DNA of 64,000 bases from BJGV01 sp964196335 (GCA_965238155.1 OZ250175.1:1-64000), one strand, 5' to 3'; positions 17,388 to 25,201 are shown, counted from the first letter of the stretch. Notes: generated from the letters alone by a model not told the origin. Made by a program: numbers and translations.

Positions 17388-17558
17388 TTTAATCTCCTTT
17401 TGTGAAAGATGGACTCGAAGGGGCGATAAGCGTATATAATTTCCCTTTAAATCCTTTAAAATAAAACTAGCCTATAGCTCAATATGTATAATAGGCAGTT
17501 GTTCTACTTTGTTTATGTATATGATAGTTGAGATGCTTGGATTTGGGGGTGGCGTTAA

Positions 17559-17855
17559 ATGAAGAAACTAATTTTGTTTTGGTTGTCACTATTTCTGGCA
17601 GCTTGCGCTGCTTGATATAGTGGACCGGATTCAGGTACATTCCAGGACTTTGCAAATGCACGATACCAGTGTCTCCAGGAAACACAGCAGAGAGTAAGTA
17701 AATCATACACTGATAAATATAACAGTAAGAAAGCTAGTGAAATGTTGCCAAACTGTTCAGCGTTTAATGCGTGCTTAGCATCTAAGGGATATTATCAAGC
17801 CATGGATGATAATGGTAAATTTAGCGTTGCTGGTATTGAGATAGAGTGCAATTAA
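17559..17855 (+). pseudogene. Small lipoprotein gene with an in-frame stop right after the lipobox
   Basis: From ATG 17559 the frame encodes a lipoprotein signal (MKKLILFWLSLFLAACAA; lipobox LAAC, Cys16). It meets TGA at codon 19 (17613-17615), then runs open for another 79 codons to TAA at 17853-17855. The second part has four cysteines and reads like a mature periplasmic lipoprotein (DFANARYQCLQETQQ, LPNCSAFNACLASKGYY). One base change restores about 98 residues. The position of the stop, two residues after the lipidated Cys, is striking, but simple decay is the default explanation. The family is not recognised. Confidence 0.65.
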
Positions 17856-18053
17856 TAACGTGAAGTATATTGAAAATTTCTGCTAGATTTTATTTTCTTC
17901 CATTGTAAACTACCTCCTCCATAATATCGAATATTCTACGATACAATTTCGGTACGGCTGTAGCTTCTTTTTACTCTAAAGATAAAGTGACGTCAACACA
18001 TGAATAGTGTATATTCATGTGGTTACCGAAGGATATTCCGTCAGGAAAGCCAT

Positions 18054-18098
18054 CTCCTAAGGGGTAGTCCGTAAGTTCGATTCTTGCCCGGGGCGCCA
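18054..18098 (+). other. Displaced 3' end of a tRNA (likely tRNA-Arg CCU), candidate attachment-site scar
   Basis: CTCCTAA (anticodon loop) is followed by a poor 3' stem. A perfect T-arm follows: GTAAG-TTCGATT-CTTGC pairs over five bases. The acceptor strand CCGGGGC, discriminator G and CCA complete it. No matching 5' half (GCCCCGG...) lies upstream, so this is a 3' fragment only. Tyrosine-type integrases typically leave such a piece at the far end of an inserted element. Its partner tRNA is not in the window. Confidence 0.65.
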
Positions 18099-18372
18099 TT
18101 AAAATAAACGGTTAGATAGGAGCCCTATTTAATTACTATCAGTGGGCTACACGTAGGTTACATTAGACTAGATATATAGCTGTTGCCGGATAGTTTGTCA
18201 GAGTGTTACCAGGGGACTAAACGGCGGGGAGGATGTAACTTGGGAACCCGTCGTTGCAGTACATATACATACTTAGCTTACTCTTGTTTGTATTACCCTG
18301 CTTCCAAAAACAAGCGAGAACCGAAACCACTGTTCGGATTGTAATCCGAACTAGAATAGTCTGTCCTTTTAT

Positions 18373-18610
18373 TTAGATCGCTTTTTTTAGAAATACAGCT
18401 ACTGAACCATATTTTGGTCCATTAAATGCATTTATTGTGTGACTGATGTCATGAATTTCTTCCAACTTGCCTGACCAATTGCTTTCTGGTAATTACTTGG
18501 CAGCATAGGTAGGTACTCCATCAGGGGGTGTTCAATACTTCCATCGTCTATGTGGTATATAGCCTTTGATCGAAAAAGCTTGAATAAAAGCTTCTATGGT
18601 TATTTGACGT
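18373..18610 (-). pseudogene. Remnant of a DUF7689-like gene
   Basis: On the minus strand, pieces in different frames read TIEAFIQAFSIKGYIP, then a degenerate middle, then GKLEEIHDISHTINAFNG followed by PKYGSVAVFLKKAI and TAA (18373-18375). This order is that of DUF7689-type hypothetical proteins, whose C-terminus has a SKLG..EDI.H...G..YG.V motif. Internal stops and shifts show it is decayed, and the N-terminal half is missing. Confidence 0.45.
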
Positions 18611-18707
18611 GGTACTTCGCCTGGTAAGCCATTCACCACCAAACGTAATTTTCCCCGGAAGCTTAGTCTATAATACAGTTGTATTGGGAAATTATATATA
18701 TGTACAC

Positions 18708-18890
18708 ATGGAATACAACAGCAAGAAGATTATCAATTGTCTGAAGTCTGATGGATGGACACTTCGCAATGTTATTGGCTCACATCATCAATTTGTTAAG
18801 GGTGGCGAATGCATTACTGTTCCTCACCCGAAAAAAGACTTATCATCAGGCGTTACACGTCGAATCGCAAGAGTCGCCGGATGGAAATAA
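18708..18890 (+). CDS. hicA: HicA-type mRNA interferase toxin
   Basis: A 60-residue HicA toxin. Residues 10-30 have the conserved CLKSDGWTLRNVIGSHHQF with the catalytic His (H26/H27) in the G-S-H-H-x-F context, and the C-terminus has TVPHPKKDLSSGVTRRIARV. HicA cleaves mRNA independently of translation. The ATG at 18708 is preferred over an upstream in-frame start, since it matches the family's usual length. HicB follows 11 bases after the stop. This is an intact toxin-antitoxin module in a decayed stretch, consistent with selfish maintenance. Confidence 0.9.
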   Translation: MEYNSKKIINCLKSDGWTLRNVIGSHHQFVKGGECITVPHPKKDLSSGVTRRIARVAGWK

Positions 18891-18901
18891 AAGGAAAAAT
18901 A

Positions 18902-19294
18902 ATGAGACAATTTATTGCAGTCGTTGATAAAGACCCTGATAGCTCGTTCGGCGTCTGGTTTCCGGATGTTCAAGGCTGTTTCTCTGCGGCAGATAAAGAA
19001 AAAGATATTATCCCAAATGCAATTGAGTCTCTTATCTTACATTTGGATGGGTTAGATATTCCACTTGCTCGCGACATTGTGACAATCAGCCACGAAGTCA
19101 AAGACGATCTGGCACGAGGTGCATTCCTAATGTCTATCCCTCTGGTTACCATGGCACACAAACAAGTTCGCGCTAATATTAGTATGGATAAAGGAATGCT
19201 TGACGCAATTGATATAGCAGCAGCTGAACGCAAATTAACGCGATCAGCGTTTATTGCGGAGGCTTCCATGAACGAGATTGAAAGACGCTGGTAA
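18902..19294 (+). CDS. hicB: HicB-type antitoxin
   Basis: A 130-residue antitoxin for HicA. The N-terminal half has the RNase H-like HicB fold (FIAVVDKDPDSSFGVWFPDV, GCFSAADKEKDIIPNA), which blocks the toxin. The C-terminal half has a ribbon-helix-helix segment (ANISMDKGMLDAIDIAAAER, KLTRSAFIAEAS) for operator binding. The ATG at 18902 has an AAAAGGA ribosome site. It probably represses the hicAB promoter, which should lie in about 18,640-18,700. Both frames are intact. Confidence 0.9.
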   Translation: MRQFIAVVDKDPDSSFGVWFPDVQGCFSAADKEKDIIPNAIESLILHLDGLDIPLARDIVTISHEVKDDLARGAFLMSIPLVTMAHKQVRANISMDKGMLDAIDIAAAERKLTRSAFIAEASMNEIERRW

Positions 19295-19504
19295 TCCGAT
19301 TTAGCCAAGACGGGTGTCTTTATTCATGCGGCACTCCTGACCTGACAGCCCAATTTTATGCAGTACACTCTCTGTTACCCTGGTACTAAAATTACAGCAA
19401 GCCCCGACACTACATTGCGTAAGTTGTCTACCATGGAAATTACGTTCATGCTGAGACAACACCCTTTGCCGACTTAGCTTTCTGATTTAATATACACATA
19501 TTTA

Positions 19505-19534
19505 TTGATAAAACACATTTAATGTGTGTATAAT
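19505..19534 (+). promoter_or_regulatory. Sigma-70 promoter with embedded palindrome before brnTA
   Basis: TTGATA (19505-19510) and a perfect TATAAT (19529-19534) are separated by 18 bases. Between them lies the 15-base palindrome ACACATTTAATGTGT (19513-19527). This is the layout of an operator bound by the ribbon-helix-helix antitoxin BrnA for autoregulation of brnTA. Confidence 0.7.
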
Positions 19535-19536
19535 AT

Positions 19537-19795
19537 ATTGAATGGGACAACGTAAAACATATCAGGACACGGCATGAGCGGGGTCTTGATTTTTCTGATG
19601 TTGCAACTGTTAATTAAACAGGTAATTACTATTGAAGATGTGCGTCAACCATATCCTGAGACCCGTTATATCACCTATGCTCTGATCAATGACCATCTTT
19701 ACGTCTTTGCATGGTGCTATCGCGGAAAAAACCTGCGGGTGATCAGCCTGCGCAAAGCAAACACCAGAGAGGAGCGAAAATATGCCGGAGATTAA
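19537..19795 (+). pseudogene. brnT: BrnT-type toxin gene, frameshifted
   Basis: The 5' frame reads IEWDNVKHIRTRHERGLDFS, the BrnT N-terminus, and stops at VATVN-TAA. The remaining part continues in another frame as VITIEDVRQPYPETRYITYA, then FAWCYRGKNLRVISLRKAN and TREERKY, the BrnT C-terminus. One extra A in GTTAATTAAACAG (about 19605-19615) explains the shift. No good start codon precedes the N-terminus (an in-frame TAA lies two codons before it). BrnT is a RelE-fold ribonuclease; as read here it is inactive. It overlaps brnA. Confidence 0.8.
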
Positions 19796-20007
19796 ACCAT
19801 ATATAGACGAGGACGGGGAAGTCCGTGAACTGGACGAACATTTTTTTTAAAACAGCGACCCGTGGCCGCCCACCTCTGCCAGAAACCGAACGCAAGCAAC
19901 GGGTCAACATCATGCTCGACCCCGACTTGTTAGTGCGTCTCAGGACAGGCGGCAAGGGCTGGCAGACACGAATAAACGCCATATTGCGACAAGCATTGAA
20001 AATGTAG
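19782..20007 (+). pseudogene. brnA: BrnA-type antitoxin gene, frameshifted
   Basis: From ATG 19782 (14 bases inside the brnT end) the frame encodes MPEIKPYIDEDGEVRELDEH, a typical BrnA start. It stops at a TAA created by a run of eight Ts (about 19841-19848). With seven Ts it continues as FFKTATRGRPPLPETERKQR, then VNIMLDPDLLVRLR and GKGWQTRINAILRQAL, the BrnA ribbon-helix-helix and C-terminus. Translation might restart for the C-terminal part (an ATG lies at 19825 in the second frame), but the full antitoxin is not encoded. Loss of both toxin and antitoxin is the expected joint decay. Confidence 0.78.
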
Positions 20008-20011
20008 TTTC

Positions 20012-20790
20012 TTACCCGACTCCTGTCAGCGTGTAGCTGCTGCCTTGTACCGGTTCATTACAGGCACGGAACGTGCTGTCCCCGTCATCATCGTGTGGTA
20101 CTTCGGGAAAAACTTCCGGTTCCGCAAACCAGCCAGTGTTCCATGTCCATAGTTCATGTACCACGAGTATTACCTGCTTGCCCCTTGTATTACGCTTCTA
20201 TGGTTTTCCAGGTACTGGCTGTAATGGATTTTGGAAGTCCGGGGAAAAAATCTCACCATAGAGCTGTCGGACGCCTTGCGATCAATATAGCAGGAGAATT
20301 CAGGAAATCCTTTTGATGCTGATTCCAGCGTACTCTCCGAAAGACTCCACTCATTCCTGAATCCGGATCTGCTACAAACGGATGTCCTGTCTTTCCGACC
20401 GGACATAGCCGTGTGTGAAGCAGATGGCAGATGATATCATTATGTAATTATCAACACTACAGTCTCCGGGACGTGTTTCAATATCAAGAGGAAGTTTCCC
20501 CGGTATTGCCTGATCTGCGGTTTATTTTCCCTGTTCGGGCAAAAGATTTCTCTGTTCTGTTGGTCAGCGTTCCCTGATACGCAGAATCAATTTCCCTGTT
20601 ATCCGGGAACAGGGAATACCCGCAATTTGCTGATCTTGTGCGGTGAATTCGGTGTATAGCAGGCAGTTTTGCCTTAAAATTCCCCGCTTTCCCTGTTAAT
20701 TCCCTGTAAATCACCAAATTCGGCAAGAGACCGGTTCGCTTAAGACTGCGTCCACCACCATCATAACCTCACCCGAATTTGAAAGAGATT
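20012..20790. other. Gene-free stretch with protein remnants and TCCCTGTT repeats
   Basis: On the minus strand a stretch ending at TAA 20012-20014 reads NTGWFAEPEVFPEVPHDDDG and then ACNEPVQGSSYTLTGVG, which looks like a decayed C-terminus. On the plus strand around 20310-20430 a short coherent frame (SSVLSERLHSFLNPDLL) also looks like a remnant. From 20520 to 20710 the octamer TTCCCTG recurs at least five times, including the inverted pair at 20592-20616. No intact gene is seen. Confidence 0.4.
20592..20616. repeat. Inverted repeat within the TTCCCTG-rich stretch
   Basis: TTCCCTGTT (20592-20600) and AACAGGGAA (20608-20616) form a perfect nine-base-pair stem with a seven-base loop. Further copies of TTCCCTG lie nearby, suggesting a small repeat element. 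Confidence 0.6.
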
Positions 20791-21750
20791 TCAGGAATTC
20801 TTTTTAGAACACCTCATTCTTCTTTTAGCCTTTGCTACATACATATCACGGTCTGCTGCTGCAATTGCCTCAAACAACCCTAGTCTATGATCTCGTAAAG
20901 CTTTACCAACAGAGGCACTAATTCCGTTGGATAATAATGCATTAGTAACATTCTTGAAAATTGCATCACACCCTTCTGCATCACATTCGATACCTAATAT
21001 GGCAAATTCATCTCCACCGACTCTTGCAACGATATCATTCTCTCTCAAAGCGCTTCTAATGCTATTTGACGCACTGCGGATAAGAGCATCTCCATGCACA
21101 TGCCCTTTGGTATCGTTTGTTTGTTTTAGCCCGTCTAAATCAACAATTAATACACATGCCGGGCTACCATAGCGCTTTGCTCGAGCCTCTTCAGTAGCCA
21201 CGCTCTGTTCCCAACCATGACGATTTAATAAACCCGTTAATACGTCAGTCCGAGCTGCTTGTAGACTTCGTTCCAAGAGTCTATCTTGTTTAGCTGCCTT
21301 AAGATCAGCAACAAGAACAGTCCCGAGTAGTCTGGCCAGAAACTCAATCAAGGGAAGTTCATCTCTTATTGATTCATCCTTCGGGTTTGGATCGATTGCA
21401 CACAATGTTCCAAACAATGAGCCATCTGTACTTGCCAATGGCACCCCGATATATGCGCCAATTGGAAACTGTTGCGCAACTGGTGATGTTGCAAATAGAG
21501 GCACATTCTGAGCATTTGGTACAACACGAGGGCCGTGTCCAAGAACCATCTGTGAACAGAAGGAGTCACCCCAGCGAAATACTGTACCCTCTTCTACATT
21601 GTAACCATGGTTCTCAGCCTGTAATACCAGACAATCAGAACCCTCCACTCTTGTCATCATCCAAAGATCAAATCCAAAGCGCTGATGCAAAAATGATAAG
21701 GTTGCTCGGCTGGCAGCCTCAAAATCAACAAAAGTAGTTAGTTCACTCAT
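20791..21750 (-). CDS. GAF-GGDEF diguanylate cyclase
   Basis: A 319-residue cytoplasmic protein making cyclic di-GMP from two GTP. An N-terminal GAF sensor domain (about residues 18-150: GDSFCSQMVLG, AYIGVPLASTDGSLFGTLCA) is joined by a short helix (150-168) to a GGDEF domain (169-315: DVLTGLLNRHGW, VDLDGLKQTND). The active motif GGDEF is intact at 245-249. The product-inhibition site RxxD (R236-D239) lies exactly five residues before it. There are no membrane segments or EAL domain. A c-di-GMP-I riboswitch lies about 260 bases upstream on the same strand, so both enzyme and transcript may respond to the product. Confidence 0.92.
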   Translation of the reverse strand: MSELTTFVDFEAASRATLSFLHQRFGFDLWMMTRVEGSDCLVLQAENHGYNVEEGTVFRWGDSFCSQMVLGHGPRVVPNAQNVPLFATSPVAQQFPIGAYIGVPLASTDGSLFGTLCAIDPNPKDESIRDELPLIEFLARLLGTVLVADLKAAKQDRLLERSLQAARTDVLTGLLNRHGWEQSVATEEARAKRYGSPACVLIVDLDGLKQTNDTKGHVHGDALIRSASNSIRSALRENDIVARVGGDEFAILGIECDAEGCDAIFKNVTNALLSNGISASVGKALRDHRLGLFEAIAAADRDMYVAKAKRRMRCSKKNS

Positions 21751-21770
21751 GGGCCGACTCTTTTCCGTTT

Positions 21771-21944
21771 CTAAAAGAAAAAATTTCTATATCCATAAGC
21801 TGAAAATGCACAATAGAAATAACTCACTCGTCTAACCGAAGTGATACAGATAATAAATAGACATGAGAAATCGGGCGCGGTCCCCGCGAGACAGCAACGA
21901 GAATATTTAGAAAACCCAGCGGAAAAGAGATACGGGTGCGTCAT
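21771..21944 (-). CDS. Short ORF between the c-di-GMP riboswitch and the diguanylate cyclase
   Basis: ATG 21944 has a near-perfect ribosome site (AGGAGG, 5 bases upstream) and opens a 57-codon frame ending 20 bases before the diguanylate cyclase start. The peptide (MTHPYLFSAGFSKYSRCCLA...) has no known domain and an aromatic, cysteine-rich composition; its reality as a protein is doubtful. The strong ribosome site downstream of the aptamer suggests it is either a leader peptide or the original riboswitch-controlled site. Confidence 0.35.
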   Translation of the reverse strand: MTHPYLFSAGFSKYSRCCLAGTAPDFSCLFIICITSVRRVSYFYCAFSAYGYRNFFF

Positions 21945-22013
21945 ATTACCTCCTGCACATTAATAAAATTCTGATTAAGGTACAAGAAGCATCAAGACAT
22001 ACAATTCCTGATT

Positions 22014-22092
22014 TTCTGGTAACTCCGCTGTCTTTTTGCAAGACCGTAAGCTTTGCGTCCCCACCTCGCGATGGGTTTGCCCTTTTTCAGTT
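22014..22092 (-). promoter_or_regulatory. Cyclic di-GMP-I (GEMM) riboswitch
   Basis: Read on the minus strand the segment has the GEMM-I order. AAAGGGCAAAC is followed by a stem capped by the GNRA loop GCGA (CCCATC-GCGA-GGTGGG), the invariant GGGGACGCAAAGC, a second stem (GTCTTGCAAAAAGAC) and the closing AGCGGAGTTACC. These match the conserved core of c-di-GMP-I aptamers, including GACGCAAAGC and the GTTACC end. It lies upstream of the short ORF and the diguanylate cyclase on the same strand. On/off direction cannot be told; no clear terminator stem was identified. Confidence 0.85.
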
Positions 22093-22641
22093 AGACATAT
22101 CTTATAGCAACTATTTCAACTTGACAACTTCCAAAGATTTTTCAAAATAATAATCTGATAAACATGAACTTATAAGGATTAATTTTTTCCATATCTATAA
22201 ATACCAGGCAAACAAGGAAATCAAAACTCCATCAGCGACTTCTTTATCTCCGCTCTAACAACTTATCTGAGCCATTCCCATGTATATAGAAATCGCATAG
22301 GATCGCTTGTATCTTCCTGAAAGAAGTGTACTGTTTATTCCAAAGAACAAATCATCCTGAATGGTGCCATGACTTCAATAATCATTTGTTCAGTTTTTTT
22401 ATCAACCTAACTACCTGAATCAAATTAATAACTCTGAGAACAAAGATTAATTATTGAAAAATAGTCTGCTGAATGACAACCAAGCCGGTCAGTACGCGTT
22501 ATATTAGTGTCAGCCACATTCATCGGGAGATAGCCTTATATCTCAGATGAAAACAAAAACCTGTACGATGACTTGTGCTGATCTGACAAGGTGGCCGGAA
22601 AACAAAATCCGCTTTGTTTAAACCTTCAGGGGGAGGTTGAT

Positions 22642-23124
22642 ATGAAAACAATTAAATTATTGAGCTTTATCATCATCCTGATTGGACCGGTTATGAGTGG
22701 ATCAGTATGGGCGGCAGCGCGCATCGGGGGTGGGCATGCCAGTGGAAGTGATCACCATGCTGCCGGGAGCCAGCTTGCCGGAGGATCACAATTCAGCGGA
22801 GGACAACCCTATATCAGCGGACTACAAATTGCCAGAAGGGGTGCCCGGGGCTTTAGGGGTGGACGTGGATTCAGAGGTGGTCGTGGGTTCAGAGGTGGTA
22901 GTCGCTGGTATAGAGGTGGCAGGGGCTTTAGAGGTGGTGGAAGGGGTTTCTATGGAAGAAGGGGTTTCTATGGAAGAAGGGGTTTCTATGGAAGAAGGAG
23001 TTTCTATAATCAAAGGTTTTATAGTCGTGGCTTCAATGGTCGCGGGTTCGGCGGGTATTATCGCTATGGCCCGAGAATAGGTTACAGAGTACCGTATTAC
23101 TCACCATATTATTACGGTTGGTAA
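22642..23124 (+). CDS. Secreted Gly/Arg/Tyr-rich repeat protein
   Basis: A 160-residue protein with a Sec signal peptide (MKTIKLLSFIIILIGPVMSG..., cleavage near WAAA) and a mature part made of low-complexity repeats. First come HASGSDHHAAGSQLAGG-type segments, then RGFRGGRGFRGG units (about residues 67-95), GRRGFYGRRGFY units, and a Tyr-rich tail ending YSPYYYGW. The start at 22642 follows a strong GGGGGAGG site and gives the signal peptide; an in-frame ATG 51 bases upstream is less likely. Eighteen-base DNA repeats encode the RRGFYG units. Highly basic, presumably periplasmic or extracellular; function unknown. Confidence 0.8.
   Translation: MKTIKLLSFIIILIGPVMSGSVWAAARIGGGHASGSDHHAAGSQLAGGSQFSGGQPYISGLQIARRGARGFRGGRGFRGGRGFRGGSRWYRGGRGFRGGGRGFYGRRGFYGRRGFYGRRSFYNQRFYSRGFNGRGFGGYYRYGPRIGYRVPYYSPYYYGW
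22945..23006 (+). repeat. Tandem 18-base repeats in the Gly/Arg/Tyr-rich gene
   Basis: GGGGTTTCTATGGAAGAA occurs three times in tandem with a diverged fourth copy (GGAGTTTCTATAATCAAA). Each unit encodes GFYGRR. Copy number could vary by slippage without breaking the frame. Confidence 0.8.
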
Positions 23125-23349
23125 CTAATTGCATGGTCACTGATAATCGATTGATTACATTAAATCTGAATCAATAGTAAATACTGTCAGAGTGATATGA
23201 ATAAATTAGCTTATTAAAATGCCCATGTTCATAAGATTGTAAATCTTAAAAGTATGTATCATATATAAATCAATCTTTTATTGTAGATAAAGTTATGTCA
23301 GTGTAAAGTAGGTACAAAATTTTGTGCTTTAAAAAATAGGAGAAGATCA

Positions 23350-23895
23350 ATGGCGGACGTATCCCCCAACCAATGGAAGATGGCAACAATCGGATTACTA
23401 ATTGTAGGTGCAACTGTCTTAATCACGTCGATTGTAATAGGACGTGATACAAAAGTGGTGCCACCAGAAGAAATAGCACAAGCTCAGGAAGCAGAGGTTA
23501 AAGTTGCTGAGAAAGAACCTACGCCTTTGCCTAAAACTGCTGTAAAAACGGCAGCGGCTCCTTCTGCGCCTAAACCTGTCTATAACCCTCCTCAACCAAC
23601 ACATCCTCCTCAGTCTATAATACAGGCATGCAACAAATATGCGTCTGAGCAGGTAAACAGCAAAACTGAAGAAGTGGTAAAAGATGCGGGAATTGGGGCT
23701 CTTGGCGGCGCGGCGTTAGGTGCAGCCATTGGTGCGATTTCAGGTGGAGGTAGTGGCGCTGCGAAAGGAGCAGGTATTGGAGCTATAGGAGGCGGAGTGG
23801 GTGGAACTCTCTATGGGCTTAATGAAAACAAGACACAAGATACCCGATACCAGGAAGCTTATTCTTCCTGTATGCGCTCGAGAGGCTATTCCTAA
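23350..23895 (+). CDS. Membrane-anchored glycine-zipper protein
   Basis: A 181-residue protein with one N-terminal transmembrane segment (residues 12-31, IGLLIVGATVLITSIVIG) and an Ala/Glu/Pro-rich linker (38-90). A glycine-zipper region follows (about 112-158: GIGALGGAALGAAIGAISGG, GAIGGGVGGTLYG). The C-terminal segment contains CMRSRGYS, found in many outer-envelope glycine-zipper proteins. A good AGGAG site precedes the ATG. The role is unknown; glycine zippers mediate membrane helix packing. Confidence 0.82.
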   Translation: MADVSPNQWKMATIGLLIVGATVLITSIVIGRDTKVVPPEEIAQAQEAEVKVAEKEPTPLPKTAVKTAAAPSAPKPVYNPPQPTHPPQSIIQACNKYASEQVNSKTEEVVKDAGIGALGGAALGAAIGAISGGGSGAAKGAGIGAIGGGVGGTLYGLNENKTQDTRYQEAYSSCMRSRGYS

Positions 23896-24096
23896 AAAAT
23901 ATTTTGTAAGTCAATGGATTAGCTAATCTGTATTCTGGGTATTTAAAATACTATATGATTTACAGCTTATTCCTGAGTTTTCAGGGGTATAAAAATTTAA
24001 TAATTTGTATCCAGGCAACATAACAACGCATGCATAATCTTTCCAAGATTATGTTATTAATCAGTTAAAGCCAAGTCTTCCTCGCTTCTTATTTTT

Positions 24097-24134
24097 CTGC
24101 ACCCATCATGACTAAATAGTCATGATGGGTGCAG
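24097..24134. terminator. Perfect 17-base-pair hairpin
   Basis: CTGCACCCATCATGACT (24097-24113) is followed by the loop AAAT and the exact reverse complement (24118-24134). It lies 200 bases after the glycine-zipper gene and 280 before the methyltransferase. A T-rich stretch follows only weakly on the plus strand, so terminator is the best guess but an operator or element end is possible. Confidence 0.5.
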
Positions 24135-24415
24135 ATCCTTTCTCCATCAAAATCGTGTTATAATGCAATTCTGCTGCATATCTTACCGTTATACGGTACT
24201 TAAAAGTTATCAGCTGTCGATCCCCTGAGTTCACACTGGCTTTGTCAGCTCGGATTTTTAGTCTGAACGGGGTACGTCGTTCATGCAGCGAAATAACAAT
24301 TTACTTATTTAAAACAGCCACATGTGTGGCCTGCGTACACGATAGTCTTACGAGAAGATACTTACGAAGCCCCTCTTCTTCATCCCTGCCAGGGTTGTTT
24401 CAACGGAGGTTATAA

Positions 24416-25201
24416 ATGGAACATCAACAATACAATATCAAATTTCCTGTTACAAAACCACATCAGCTAGAACAGGACAATGCCTTTTTCAGCCTGAATG
24501 AGAATGATCAGGAAATTAAGTTACGCTTTCATGACTATGGTGAACTATACAAACATCCTGGCCTATACGAACAGCTTTTTTATCAACGCCTTAAGTGCAA
24601 TTCTCCCAAAAAAGTTAGTGATACCTTAAATAAAGTTCTACGGGATAACCGTGTTGAAATGACTGAGTTACGCGTGCTTGATCTGGGGGCCGGAAACGGT
24701 ATGTTTGGAGAACAACTACATGCTGTGGGTGTAGCCAGAGTCATAGGTGTCGACATATGTGAGCAAGCATATATAGCTTGTGAACGTGACAGGCCGGGCA
24801 TATATGACGCGTACTATGTACATGATTTCCGGGAACCTGACTCGATAACACAAAAAAAACTGGCTGCCTGGCAGTTTGACTGCCTGTCTTGTGTTGCCGC
24901 TCTTGGGTTTGGTGATATTCCAGCAAAAGCTTTTGCAAATGCGTTCAATTTAGTCGCAGCATCAGGTTGGGTTGCCTTCAATATTAAAGAATCATTCTTA
25001 CTTGAAAGTGACACCTCAGGCTTCTCACGTTTGATTAAATCACTGCTTATGAGTGATTCTCTGGAAGTTCATCATTTAGAAAGATATAGGCATCGTATTT
25101 CCATTGACGGACGTCCTCTATTCTATTACGCACTGGTTGGAAGAAAGAAATTTGATATCCCTCTCAATATAATGAAGAACCTCGACGACTCAGAAGATTA
25201 G
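24416..25201 (+). CDS. Class I SAM-dependent methyltransferase
   Basis: A 261-residue soluble methyltransferase with the SAM-binding motif LRVLDLGAGNGMFGEQL (about residues 84-100), the acidic strand-2 end VIGVDI and a strand-4 segment FDCLSCVAALGFGDIP. The N-terminal 80 residues are not family-specific. No metal or target motif identifies the substrate. A clear GGAGG ribosome site precedes the ATG. The next gene, convergent, is a thiopurine methyltransferase homologue, but nothing links the two functions. Confidence 0.75.
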   Translation: MEHQQYNIKFPVTKPHQLEQDNAFFSLNENDQEIKLRFHDYGELYKHPGLYEQLFYQRLKCNSPKKVSDTLNKVLRDNRVEMTELRVLDLGAGNGMFGEQLHAVGVARVIGVDICEQAYIACERDRPGIYDAYYVHDFREPDSITQKKLAAWQFDCLSCVAALGFGDIPAKAFANAFNLVAASGWVAFNIKESFLLESDTSGFSRLIKSLLMSDSLEVHHLERYRHRISIDGRPLFYYALVGRKKFDIPLNIMKNLDDSED

